From Telopea speciosissima (lineage: Eukaryota > Streptophyta > Magnoliopsida > Proteales > Proteaceae): a DNA stretch of 64,000 nt. Positions 1-12,600 of this stretch are shown one piece after another. The position numbers and the translations under genes were made by a program. Below the pieces are notes generated by a model, which was given only the letters and a program-made list of their open reading frames with translations, was not told the DNA's origin and did no database searches. The DNA lies in contig NC_057920.1 in NCBI RefSeq assembly GCF_018873765.1, positions 7,887,307 through 7,951,306 of the forward strand, read 5' to 3'. How positions within the stretch are numbered: position 1 is the stretch's first letter; the number at the start of each line of letters is the position of its first letter.

Positions 1-649
1 TATTTTGGGATAGCTCGCCGTGAGGGAGGCACTTGTGTGATTGCAAGGTAGGTAGCACATGCTTTAATATCATGAAAATATACCATTTGAAAATTTTCAT
101 CCTATTCTGTCTGTTTTTTTGCCTTAAACTTGCTACAAAGGAAATATAGTCACGTGTGTGTTCACTGTTTTTCAAAATATTTCCGAAGGAAGTATGAAAT
201 GGAATGTGGAATAATCAGCTTTGGATCTTTATCCCTTACAATTCCTTGCCCGTCCATTTCCTACAATTCCTCTCATAGATGCGAAAATGACCTCGAGTGG
301 GATCCACCCCTATTAGAGGGACTTGGGGAAATGGACCAGACAAAGAATTGCATGAGATAATTTTCCCCTTCCATCCCATAGTGCCCTGTGGATTTTTTGT
401 GTGGAGCTGTGTTGAGTGGGTTCGCACACCCATGGTTCGCACAAATTTGGCTGTTATTCAAGTTTCACCGTACAAGCATAACATCTTTTGCTATTGTAAC
501 AAGTTTGAAAAAGTTTGGCCAACTTGGTAGTAGCAGTAAAGAGAGAGAGAGAAAACATTTCATTCTGGGAACCACTAATATATATCAGGGATCTTAATTT
601 GGCAATGCATACCAATATTACAATGTAACCAATTCTTTCACCGGATCCA
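1..649. other. 3' flank of the NFD5-like gene
   Basis: Non-coding stretch downstream of the minus-strand stop codon near position 650. It should contain the 3' UTR and poly(A) site of the PPR gene. I see no canonical AATAAA on the minus strand close to the stop. The short ORFs here have no recognisable domain. There is a short GA run near 540-552 and nothing else I can support. Confidence 0.5.
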
Positions 650-3600
650 TCATCTTGTTGGGGGTCTTTGGCGCCGAAATGCTTGAGATGCCATGAGAGC
701 CACTTTAAGAGGCTCTGATGGAGAGAAGCCCTGAGCCTCCATCAGCTGATGCACCCTTTTAGCATCCACTGCTAATCCACCAACCAGAAGACCATTTATG
801 ACCCTCTCAAACTCTTCAGCTCCCAGGAGCTCCTTCTTAGCCTCCACAACTCGCAAAGCTTGAAGAGCTTTCTTCTCATCTTCAGCCCTCGCATACATAT
901 TACAAAGGCCCACGTGAAGCTTGAAAGGTGGTGCTTCTCCCCTCTCAGCAATCTTGTCTAGCAACTGCTCAGCTTCATCAACCAGCTGTAACTTACAAAA
1001 CCAATCCACCATGACGGTATTCGTGGCAACACCTGGCTCATACCCATCTTTCTCAAGCTGCAAGAGCAGATCCAAGGCCTTGTCCAACATATTCTTCTTC
1101 TCATATGCTGCAACCATGCTAGCTGTGGACCGGTCATCAGGTCTGTGTCCTAATTTTATCATATAGTCGAAGTTACTCCTGGCCTGTTCAGGATTACCTG
1201 CTTGTCCGTACGCCTCAACAAGCAATGCACAAGACTCCAAACTAGGCTGGAACCCTGCAAACTGCATCGTGGTGGCAATCCTTTGAGCCCCATCAACATG
1301 GCCTCGTTCAGCAAAGGACCTCAACAATGCCATGTATATCTCCTTGGTGGGCTTGATGTCTCTTGCCTCCATCTCTCTCATCAGTGACTCCCCCAATTTC
1401 GGTTGGCCTGCATTCACATAAGCCATGATCATCGAATGATAGGCTTTCATGTCCGGTTGGAAGCCTAGACTCCTTAAGCTCTCAAATGCCACCTTTGCAC
1501 GGTCAAGATTGCCTGCCTTGCTGTACATGTGAACCAAGATCATAGATGTTAGGATGTCAGGTTGGATACCCTTTTCAGCCATTATCTTCAGAATTCTCTC
1601 AGCATCTTCCATTCTGTTTTCTTTGGCATGAGCATCAATGAGTTCTGAATAATCACGGATATTTGTTTGGAAAGACTCCTCATTGAGAACGAGTTCGGCA
1701 ATCTACAAAAGAAGCATGAGGAGGAAACTGATTTCAATCAAAAAACAGTTATCATGGAGAACGAAGAAAATGTAATGTAACATATCATGCATCCATGACA
1801 CAGAAATGTTGCCTAGATAGACAAGGGAAGAACGAACAATGATCAAAACCACCCAAATGGGTTTTTTTATTGCAGTTAACACAGCCACAAACATCAGAAC
1901 CAGAACAGTACAAGAAATTGCACCATGAAAAGCAATTAAAATAAATAAAGGTTTGCATTAATCCACTCAGTCTCCTCCATAAATATATGACAATCTCTAT
2001 AACATAAATCATGATCACCAAGAAAGTACCCAATCAAGCTCTTAATTTTAGAAGGGAAAACAAAATCCTGTGACAAACTGAGACCACAACAATAATAATC
2101 TTTTGATTCTTTTCTTTTGTTCTTTGATGAATACCACCACTCTAATTATTTACCAAGAATTTGGCTACTTACACAAGTAACCAGATTCAAAGTGAGTTTT
2201 GAGTTACCATACACAGTCGCACAAGCATGTGACTTTCCCTAAGCGCTAATAATTGATTTCCCCTTTCTCCAAAAACAACTTTTAGGCTATGTTTGGTTGA
2301 CAATAAATGGATAGAAAAGAAAAGAAAATTTTCAAATTTTTTTTAATTTGAGGAGAGAGATACACATAAATCAATCATCGTGCCAAGATAGACACATAAA
2401 TCCGCTCCGCTGTCCTCTGACTAGGCTATGTTATAGGGAATAATACAGCTAAAAAAGATCACTTGCTAGAATATGTCACGCTGGGGACATATTTCAACAA
2501 GGCTTGCTTCTCTTACCAACAAACAGAGAATCTCTTCCTGAGACACCCCTCAATCCCGAAAAAGGAGACCCGATGGGGAATCAAAATGATGGCTTAAGAT
2601 CCTTATTAGGAGCTAGAGCAGCGTTGAGCTAGAACCTGATCAACTGGGGGACCGGCCCTACCTACCTTCCCTTGCTCGTAAAGCTTCGATGGATGGGCTG
2701 GTTCGTCTGGGAATAAGCTAACAACCCTTATCCATCAATAGCTGGTTGGGGCAAAGCAACCTGACGCATTGCGGCCCTATCAGGCGCCTTCACTTGCTCC
2801 TCCGCGTGCTTGAAATGAAAGTGCTGAATTCGTATTGGACAGAAGCTGCATGCGCAGCTGCCGCATATCTTCTCAATCGCAACCCTACTCCTGTGACAAA
2901 GAATGTCTCTCCACTAATCATTGTGTCATCATGATACAATGATTGATTTATGTGTCTATCTCTCTCCTCAAATTCAAAAAAAAATTGATTTTTTTTCTTT
3001 TCTTTTCTATCCATTGCTTGCCAACCAAACATAGCCTTGGAGATTAGAAGTTGAAATGGGAAAGAAATAACGCTCAAAGAAGAGTTTGTGTTTTAATTAT
3101 GTTCTAATATGGGTTCAATGGTGCTTTACTCTTTGAGGGTATTTCTGTCCTTGTACCTATTCTGGAATGTTCTCTTCGTTATTATAAATAAAGATGGGCT
3201 AATGTCTCTCTCTCCATTTTTGCTCCGCAAACTCCACCACCACCGACGCCTCTTTCCCGCTCTCGGTTTTAGCGCCTCCAGCCTCCACCGCTAGCGTCGC
3301 CCTTCCTCAAATCTCCACCGCACGTCGTCGCTTCTCTCTCTTCACCCTTGGTGGTGAGTTATCTCCACCAAAAATCCTTCCACCATGCCATTATCTAAAT
3401 CCCTTATTCGATCGGGATTGGTTGAATATTTCTCTGGGATCCTTCGTGCAGTGTTGATAATTCTTTTATGAACCTGATTTGACCAGCAACCATGGAGTCT
3501 GATATTTCTGCCGCATCTACTGGACAGGAAGGAGTTAGTCAGCGTGACTTTCCTTCATTCCCAATAGTTCCATCAAATTAGATAGGAGCAATTACTTGAT

Positions 3601-6600
3601 GTGATCTCGTTCTTGTTATCTTGCTATTGGTTCACATGGCTATTCAGGCTACCTTACAGGGGAATTCATTAAGCCTTCGACTGCTGGTTCTCATCAACTC
3701 CATGGATCCCACCATAGCCAGGGGCTATCTTCTTCTAGACACTGCTGCAAAGATCTGGAAGACAGCCAAAGACACTTATTCTCAGGTTGGTAATGTTGCC
3801 CAGTGCTATGAACTCCGGAAAAAAATTAATGAGAACAAATAACAAGAATTATCAGTATCCCAGTATTATTCAACCATGCGTAGTATGTGGCAAGACCGCA
3901 AGAGTTGGATTTCTATGGGTCATTTACTGCTACCTGTGCTGCCGATGCAACTGCATTCAAAAAATGGGAAGGCAATCTCCATGTCTTTAATTTTCTTGTT
4001 GGCCTCAATATTGAGTTTGTTCAGATTTGAGCTCATGTCCCGAATTGTGATCCCTTTCCATCACTCAAGCAAGCTTATGCTATGGTTCTTCCCAAGACAC
4101 AGTAACTATCAGCCCTATACTCTGGCACACAAATTCATCTTGTGGTATCGATGATCATTCTAAATCTGACAGAGTACTAGTAGAGTGTGATTACTGTGGA
4201 AAGGAACGACACACTCGAGACAAGTGTTGGAAATTGCATGGCCAACCTACTAATACTCGGGATCATGGATAGGGTCGTTCTTCTTCGGCCAAGGCTCATC
4301 ATACTGCATCTGATGATACCCCCAAGGTTCGAAAACTCGGGTCTCGGTGCCAACTCGGACCCTTGAAAAACCGAGTCGAGTCGAGATCTCGGCGAGTTGG
4401 TGCACTTTTTTTTTCTCGACTCGAAGCAGCATCTCGGTGGGTTTTAGACCTAGTTTGGGTCTGAAACTTGGTATTCAGCCAATTTTAGGCCATTTAAACA
4501 CAATGGCACTATCAAATTTTGCAAAAACAAAGTCCAAATAGGAGTTTCAGTTAGTGGGAAAGCAGGACAGACATTTACTTACGGTAGAAACCAGGACAGA
4601 CACAGGACAAACACACTTATTGTATTCAGCCAATTTTAGGCCATTTAAACACAATGGCACTATCAAATTTTGCAAAAACAAAGTCCAAATAGGAGTTTCA
4701 GTTAGTGGGAAAGCAGGACAGACATTTACTTACGGTAGAAACCAGGACAAACACACTTATTTATGCCTAATATCATTTAAGTAAATGCTTTTGTAAATGC
4801 TTTTGTAAATGCTTTTGTATTTGTATTTCATTTACTTAAGATATTATTCATAAATAAACAAATACCCCCCTATTTGAATCCAATAAAAATAGTTAAAAAA
4901 TCAAATTCCAAAAGGAAAAAAGTCAACCCCAGTTTAAGAACAAAAGCTGGATTTTTATGATAGGTGCAATTTTCAACTTTCTAATCTTGGGGTTTTCTCA
5001 AATCAAAAATTCCATAAATCTTAATATGGTAAAACATTACTAAAAATCAAAAGTGCGGTAAAATATTCATTTGTTTTGATGTCAAAAACTATTTTCATTG
5101 GATCGATTTTGTGACATTCGCGCTACAGAATTAAGTTTGACGGTACATAACTCTTTCAATATAAATCAGATTTTAGCAATCTTGGACTTGTTGGAAAGCT
5201 TATTGCTAAAATCTGATTTATATTGAAAGAGTTATGTACCGGTCAAACTTAATTCGGTGTGTGCGAATGCTGTCAAAATCGATCTGAATGAAAATAGTTT
5301 TTTGGACATCAAAACAAATGAATATTTTACCGCACTTTTGATTTTTAGTAATGTTTTACCATAATAAGATTTATGGAATTTTTAGATTTGAGAAAAACCG
5401 CAACATTAGAAAGTTGAAAATTGCACCTACCGCCGAAAATCCAATTTTTGTTCTTGAACTGGGGGGTTAACTTTTTTTCCTTTTGGAATTTGATTTTTTA
5501 ACTATTTTTATTGGATTCAAATAGGGGGGTATTTGCTTATTTATGAATAATATCTTAACTCAAATGATGTTAGGCATAAATAACTATCTGTCTTGTTTGT
5601 CTTGGCTCCTGGCATAGATAGATGTCTGTATACCAAGAATTTCCAGCAAGATCTCGAGATCTGGCACTCATATAAAGGACCTAGATGGCCATTTTCCTAT
5701 GTCAAACCGAGATCTCGGAGAGATCTCAGATATTGTACTTTTGTGACTGGACCCCCATCTCGTCTCGGATTTTCGAAATACCGAGAAACTCGGCGAGATC
5801 TCGCGAGTTCTCGAACTATGGATACCCCTACTAATCCATCTCTTGCTCAGGAGGAGCTACAGACTCTGCATCCCCTAATGACTAGGCTTGACCTCTGTTA
5901 GCAAAAAAAACGTGTTCCCGTTTTTTAGCGTTTTAAACACGTCTTTTCCCGTATGTTTGGGAAACATATGGGAAAAAACGGCAACCCGTTTTAAGCGCGT
6001 TTAAAACATGTTTAAACATGTTCCCTTTTTTTGGCCTTTTTGAAGACCTTAGACTTGTTGAACAATGCCTTACTTAACTAATCATATTTCTCTCTCCCAA
6101 ACTCTAATCGACATGATTCTTTCACCGACGTAAAGATGACTTGAAGGGCTACATTTCTCATGATATCAACCTTCAACTCAAGGTCAATGCACATACCCCG
6201 AAACTGAGCTACAACCTGATGCATCTACTGAAAAGGGTTTCTAAAGCGATGACTCCCAACTCCAACTAAACATGCATCGCTCCATGAGTGTGTTGGTTGT
6301 GTTGACAACAATGAGCAACACCATAGCCAAACCACATTGCTCAACATTGGACATTATGGTGTATGAATTAGGCATTGATATGGATGATATTAGATGACAT
6401 GTCTTGGAACTTCCAAAGGGCTGTGGAATATATATGGATTAATTTTGGATGTTACACTTGTTTTGAACATTAGAAGCATGTATTTCAAATAAAAATTCCT
6501 CAATTTATATGAGAATAATGTCGTTTTCCATTAAACATTTAAAACTCGTACCGTCTGTTTTCCTTTTTTACCGTTCTATGCTTTTTTTACTGTTTTATTT

Positions 6601-9600
6601 GACCATATGTTTGCAATTTTTTACCATTTAAAACCCGTACCATCTGTTTCCTTCTCTCTTTTTTTTCTGCCGTTCCAATTTTTGCTAACTATGAGCTGGA
6701 CTCATCCTCTTTACCAGTACTATCTGCAGCTTCTGCCACATCGGCCATTGTGCCTCGATCGTCTCTGTTCCCTGGATAATCGACTCAGGCGCCACTGCTC
6801 ATATGACTGGATCTTCCAATCATTTATTTCAGTATTTTCCTTTGTCAGGTAATAGTAAAGTTAGTGTAGTTGATGGTTCCCTCTCCACTGTTTCTGGAAA
6901 GGGCTCCATCAAGTGCTCTCCTTCATTATTTCTTTACTTTGTCTTGCATGTCCCTAAATTCTCTACTAATTTTCTTTCTATTAGTAGCCTTACATTACAA
7001 GGGACTTAAATTACAAAGTAATTTTTTTCCCCTCATCAATCTCTTTTTCAGGACTTGGAGATGGGGTCGTATGATTGGCAGTGGTAAGGTGGTTGGTGGT
7101 CTCTACTTGCTTGATAGCTCTCCATCAACTTTGGCCACTCAGGCTTCTCTCCCTGGCTCGTCTACATCTGCATTATCAAAATTACAACAGTGGCATCGTT
7201 GGTTGGGTCACCCTCCTCTAGGCGTTTGTCAGAGGTTGGTAAACGCCTAACTCTCATCTCAAGAACAAGGATGGAGAACCAGTTGAAACTTGAAAGGCGC
7301 AGTTATCAGAGGTTGGTTGGAGACTGATATACCTGTCCCACACACGGCTTGACATAACCTTTGTTGCTAGTGTGTTTAGTCAGTATATGCATGATCCTCA
7401 CTTAACTCATCTAGAGGCAACATATAGAATTTTAATATATTTGAAGTTTGCTCCTGGAAAAAGGAGTTCTTTTCTCTCCTCACAGTCACTTACGTGTTGA
7501 AGCCTTTACTGATGTAGATTGGGCAGGATGTCTAGACGACAGCAAATCTTCATTAGGTTATTGCACGTTTGTTGGAGGCAACCTTGTCACTTGGCAGAGC
7601 AAGAAGCAAACTATAATTGCTCGGTCTAGTGCAAAAGCTGAGTTTCGGGCTATGGCCCATGGCATATGTGAATTCCTTTGGCTCCAGGGTCTTCTTCATG
7701 ATTTGTGTATTCCTATTGAGCTGCCTATGTGCCTATACTATGACAGCAAATCAGCAATCAGCATTGCGCACAATCTAGTTCAACATGATCGCACTAAGCA
7801 CGTCAAGATCGATTGTCACTTCATCAAGGAGAAGCTGGGACAAGGAATAATTTGTGTTCCATTTGTTCAATCTAATGCCCAGTTAGTTGATGTCTTCACT
7901 AAAGGGATTAATAGTAAAAGTTGTGTTCCTATTGTTAGCAAGTTGGGCATGTTTGATATTTATGCACCAACTTGAGGGGGAGTGTTGTAATATGGGTTCA
8001 AGGGTGTGTTAGTCTTTGAAGGTATTTCTGTCCTTATACCTATTCTGGAATGTTCTCTTTGTTATTATAAATAAAGATGGGCTAGTGTCTAAGGACATAA
8101 GTCATTAGTCCAAAAATCCACAAATTACAACGAATATGAGAGTTAAGTATGCAGTTGCATTAGACATTGTCCTTGTACCTAAAGTTAAGTGTTTGAGCTA
8201 GATTAGGATACTTAATAGCTTTTAAGAGTTATGTTTTGAGTCTATTTACTTTAAGTCCATATAAGAGAATGATTAGGAGTCCTTTACTGAGTCAGTTTAG
8301 AGAATTTAAAAGATTATAGGGAAAATTTCACGTAACCCCCCCTGAGGTATGACTTATGTACACTTTCACCCTTGAAGTTTGGAAAATTTCACGTACCTCC
8401 CCTGCTTTCCAAACTAAGTAACAAAAACATCCAGTCCGTCAACTGTAGAGATCAAACGTTAAAATTGTGTGTTAATTGACCAAAATGGCCTCATCTTCCC
8501 CAAATCGTTTCCGCAAAACCTGAAACCCTAAACCCATTTTAGGGTTTCAAAACCCCAATGCCGCCTTTAGCAGCGGCCAAACCAGAGTTAGCTGCAGAAG
8601 CCAAGTCACCTCCGACCCAGATTCAAATGGGAATCAAGATCGTGTCCTCAAAAGGGTTCATGCCTGTGAAGCATTAAGAGTTGCTGGTAAAGAGCTGAGC
8701 AGATTCAATTAAGGGCACCAACATTACAAGTTTCTTAATTTTTCAGCATCAATTTAATTAATTATAATACAAATTTACACCAAAATAAACTTCTTCAGTA
8801 ACATCGTAATAGTATTCCAAGCACTCAAGCAAATAATCTGTGAAAGAAGTTGGGAGCGGGGGTGGAACCAGAAAAGAGAAGAAACTGAGAAAACTCACCC
8901 AGTTCCATTTATTCTTCCACTACTCGAGAGATGCAGGAGTGGAATGAAACAAAGCGGAATGACAAGTCTGCGAAAAGGTTTGGTTTCAATCTGGTTTCTT
9001 CTTCTTCTTCTCCTTCTTCTTCTTCTTCTTCGTTTAGAGTTTGAAAAAATAAATTCCTTCAATTTCATGGAGAAAGGGGAACCACAGTCAGTCTCAAATA
9101 GGTTTCCCAGGATCAGTGGTGGAGGATTGAAATCGAAATTGCTGGAATTAAGCTGAAGCGATGGCGAAAGGGAAAACTAGGGACTCTGGCAATCGAGATC
9201 GTCCACGGCGCCCTGTCCAGAGCGGCCTGAGCAGCGCACAAACAGGGCGCCCTGCAATGACCGTCTTACCCCCGCTCGGGCAAGGTGGTCATTGCAGGGC
9301 GACCTGTATGTGCGCCGCTCAGGCCGCTCTGCCCGTGGCGCCGTAGAAGATCAGGGTCCGAACACTGGCCAAACAGAGGGGAAGGAGGATTTGATTGAGG
9401 AGAAGGGGAGAGAGAATCCTTTGCTGTTGTTGTTGTCCCGAAACGCCTTGAATCAGTCAAATGGAGTAGGGAGAAAAGGGGCAGGGTGGTGGGATAGGAG
9501 AGGGGAAGTCGTCACCGGAAAATTTACTGGATCAATCAGGGAAAGAGGAGAGACCTGAAATTGGGCTTCTGCTGTTGTTGCGGTGTTGAGAGATGCTGAG

Positions 9601-12600
9601 CGAGTGGCAGAGATGGAGAAGGGCCGGTCTGGTTATTCTGATTGAGGGTTATGAAACCAGACTGCCGCCTCTTATGGCGGTTCAAACAGAGGGCCGGTGG
9701 CCTCAAGATCACCAGCTACCTCAATCCCAGTGTTAGTTGCCTGTAAACCCAAGCAGCAACCAGGCATTGCCGGTAAACCCAAGCGGCAACCAGGCATGAG
9801 CTAAGGATTCTCTCAAGCTTCAGGGGTTCAAAATTGCAGGTGGAAACCCGCAAATTGTGGTTAATCATAGTGGCCATATGCTCCACAACTTCCGGCGAAC
9901 GACCTCCAATGTCCGGTGATTAAAACCCTGGCCTGAGATGCCGGTATAACTGATCAGCTACTGTGAATCAGGGGAAAAAAACCTTTTAGGGTTTTCAAAA
10001 AACAGAACTAACCGCCTCTTGTAGCGGCCGGACCAGCAATAAATGGTGCAAAAAACTTAACGCCTCTCCTGGAGATGATTTCGATAAAGGATCAGGAGCA
10101 GCAAAGAGAGAAGAATAAGAAGATTGTGGTTCATGCACATGAGACATACATTTATACTTCGGGCATGTAGGACACCGGCCTCATGCCTTAGAAACTTACC
10201 CTTTCTCAGGAACATGCCTCATATAAGCTCCTATCAATAAGGGCGTACCCAGTTCACGAAGCTTCCGCCACTGCGGGGTTTGGGGAGGGTCATAGTGCAT
10301 GCAGTCTTATCCCGCTTCGCGGAGAGGCTGTTTCATTGGAGCAACCTTACCGTTGCACCAAGCTCCTATCAATGGTTTAAAAAATTTAAAACCCAAAACT
10401 TTTATCCAAACTCTGTTCAAGTTTACTATACTCTGCAACTGGTTAGTCAAACTTGCAAAACAATATATCATGTCATCCATATCTTGCGATTGTTCACCCA
10501 TAACAAAAACAACAAAAGAACATTAACTTCTGAGAAAGGTAGAAGCAATTAGACTACACATTTAAGTTCAATTCGAATTTTTATATGCACCTATAAGGAG
10601 GAGTCTAATTGCAGATCAGGCAGTGATCCCTGATCATATCCTTTCTATATTTTCTTTCTATTTAGTTTCTATTTAGAAGCAAGTAGACTACACATTCAAG
10701 TTCAACTCGAATTTTTGTATGCAGCTATAAGGAGGAGTCTAATTGCAGATCAGGCAGTGATCCCTGATCATATCCTTTCTATATTTTCATTCTATTTAGT
10801 ATCAGTTTCAGTCTCAAAACCACAAAAAAAAAATCCTATCATGTTCAAAATAACTAGTTTGTTTCAGCTTCAAAATCTCCAATTTTCTTATCTATATTTC
10901 AATTCTGATTTCCAACAAGGATTATGTTTACTGCTTAATCAATATATCAGTCACTTAAAAGGGCGGGGCCCTGGTGCAACGGTAAGGTTGCTCCATTGTG
11001 ACAAAGTGGTCAAGGGTTCGAGTCTAGAAACAGCCTCTCTGCGAAAGCAGGGGTAAGGCTGCGCACATTATGACCTTTCCCAAATCCCACAGTGGCGGGA
11101 GCCTCGTGCACTGGATACCCCCCGCCCACCTCCCTCTTAATATATCAGTCCCTTAACTGATTTTGTTCTAAACTCCCTAATTTCTTGCTGTTGAATTTTG
11201 TTCCCTATCAGAAATTTCAGTTTCATATCTAAGGATTCTACATATTTTAAAATCTGCTCGTTGAATTACTTTATAATTTTGACTGTTTGTTCCCTATATC
11301 TAATAGAATGCTCAATCAGTATATTGACCAGGTCAGATCCTTTGATATTCTGATATTTGAATTCTCTCAATTCCGGTTTGTCCTTATTCCCTGCGAAATT
11401 GTCACAAGCTGATCTCCGACTGGATCTCAATGGTTCGAGGTTAGCACTGCATTATGACTGGAACTGAATAAACACCACAAGCAAAAGGGCAGAAATGCAA
11501 CCAAAAGTTGAATGTGATCAAACCACATTTCAAAGAAAAGCAGTGATACATTTATTGCTGAAAAATTATTGCCAAGTAAAACTTCGCTCATCAATAGTTC
11601 TTCAACTCTAATTCAAATGTCAATAACTGAATAAGTGATTGTTGGTGAAAGGTGCAAAGTATTATTTCTGAGAAAAACTTCACTCTGGGCTCATCAATAG
11701 TTCTTCAACTCAAAATTCAAATGTCAATCACTGAATAAGTGATTGTTGGTGAAAGGTGCAACGTAGCAGCCCATTTGCATGGCAGTAACAGATTTCAAGT
11801 GATTTAAAAAGATGAGAATGATTTTATCAAAGCTCCTGGTTGCAACTTTCACAATGTTATGATTAAAGGATTATATTCTAAAACATGACATGCCAAAAAT
11901 TAAATATTATTACCACCAGAGCAGGATACACTAGCACACTAGCACCTATGTGTCTATCTGTCTCCTCCTCACATGAAATAATCTCACTGCCCTCCAATGT
12001 ATGATACTGTTTTGTCGCACCTCATTGGAGTGTTCCTCTATGCCGCTTTCTCAGAGAAGCCTTCCCATATTATTAATATAACATTTAAAGTTAGTAACAG
12101 GCCACAAAGAAAAGAAAAATTGCCATCATGAAAGTAACAGGGGTTAATAACATCGGTTTCCAGAAAAATATAAACACTTAATGTTCCTAGGTCTAATCCG
12201 GTTATAATGCTAATGCTAGAAGTAATGATGGCTGTTCTAAAAAAATGTTTCTATATGGAGAACAGGGGAAGCATTATCAAGACTATCAGGACACAGATGA
12301 TTAAGATATAATATTGATTACGGAGATACAAATTCCCTTAAAAGAAGAAATAATTGAAAATAAGTAAGGTCAGATGAAGAACAGATGTCTTCCCAATACA
12401 ATTATCATCTCTAGATATAAATCAAGCCTTCAGTAGAAGACCAAAACTTAATGCTGACTAAAGATGATCATAAATAAAGAAGGTGATACAGCAGAAGATG
12501 TTTTACAGAGAATTAAAATAGGATGGATGAAGCGGAGAGGTGCACCCGGAGTGTTGTGTGACCGACATATTCCTTTAAAAATAAAGGAAAAGTTTAAAGG

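Larger units (their letters stand above)
4323..5820. mobile_element. hAT element (CAWGG family) nested in copia gag
   Basis: Ends are CAAGGTTCGAAAACTCGGG on the left and, reading inward on the right, CATAGTTCGAGAACTCGCG. It is flanked by a perfect 8-bp duplication GATACCCC (4315-4322 and 5821-5828), the hAT hallmark. About 130 bp at each end is packed with CTCGG/GATCTCGG motifs. The core contains a 150-bp tandem duplication and a very large palindrome. No transposase is present, so it is non-autonomous. Confidence 0.88.
3100..8090 (+). mobile_element. Degenerate Ty1/copia LTR retrotransposon
   Basis: LTR-like ends match over about 108 bp: 3100-3207 and 7983-8090, both starting TGTT.TAATATGGGTTCAA. 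The second is preceded by a polypurine tract (TTGAGGGGGAG). Between them, in copia order, lie gag with a zinc knuckle, an aspartic protease, an integrase N-terminal zinc-finger remnant and RNase H. The integrase core and most of the reverse transcriptase are missing, and stops and frameshifts are present. Two transposons are nested inside (4323-5820 and 5897-6689). The 3' LTR looks truncated after 8090 and no target duplication is visible. The element is antisense to the host PPR gene. Confidence 0.85.

Noticed and set aside
8522..8549. AAACCCTAAA repeats as a telomeric relic
   Set aside because: Only one unit on each strand; telobox-like words of this kind are common, and no array is present.
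9161..9558. Overlapping ORFs across the GC-rich hairpin
   Set aside because: They are produced by the inverted repeat and its composition; no conserved motif or coding bias was seen.
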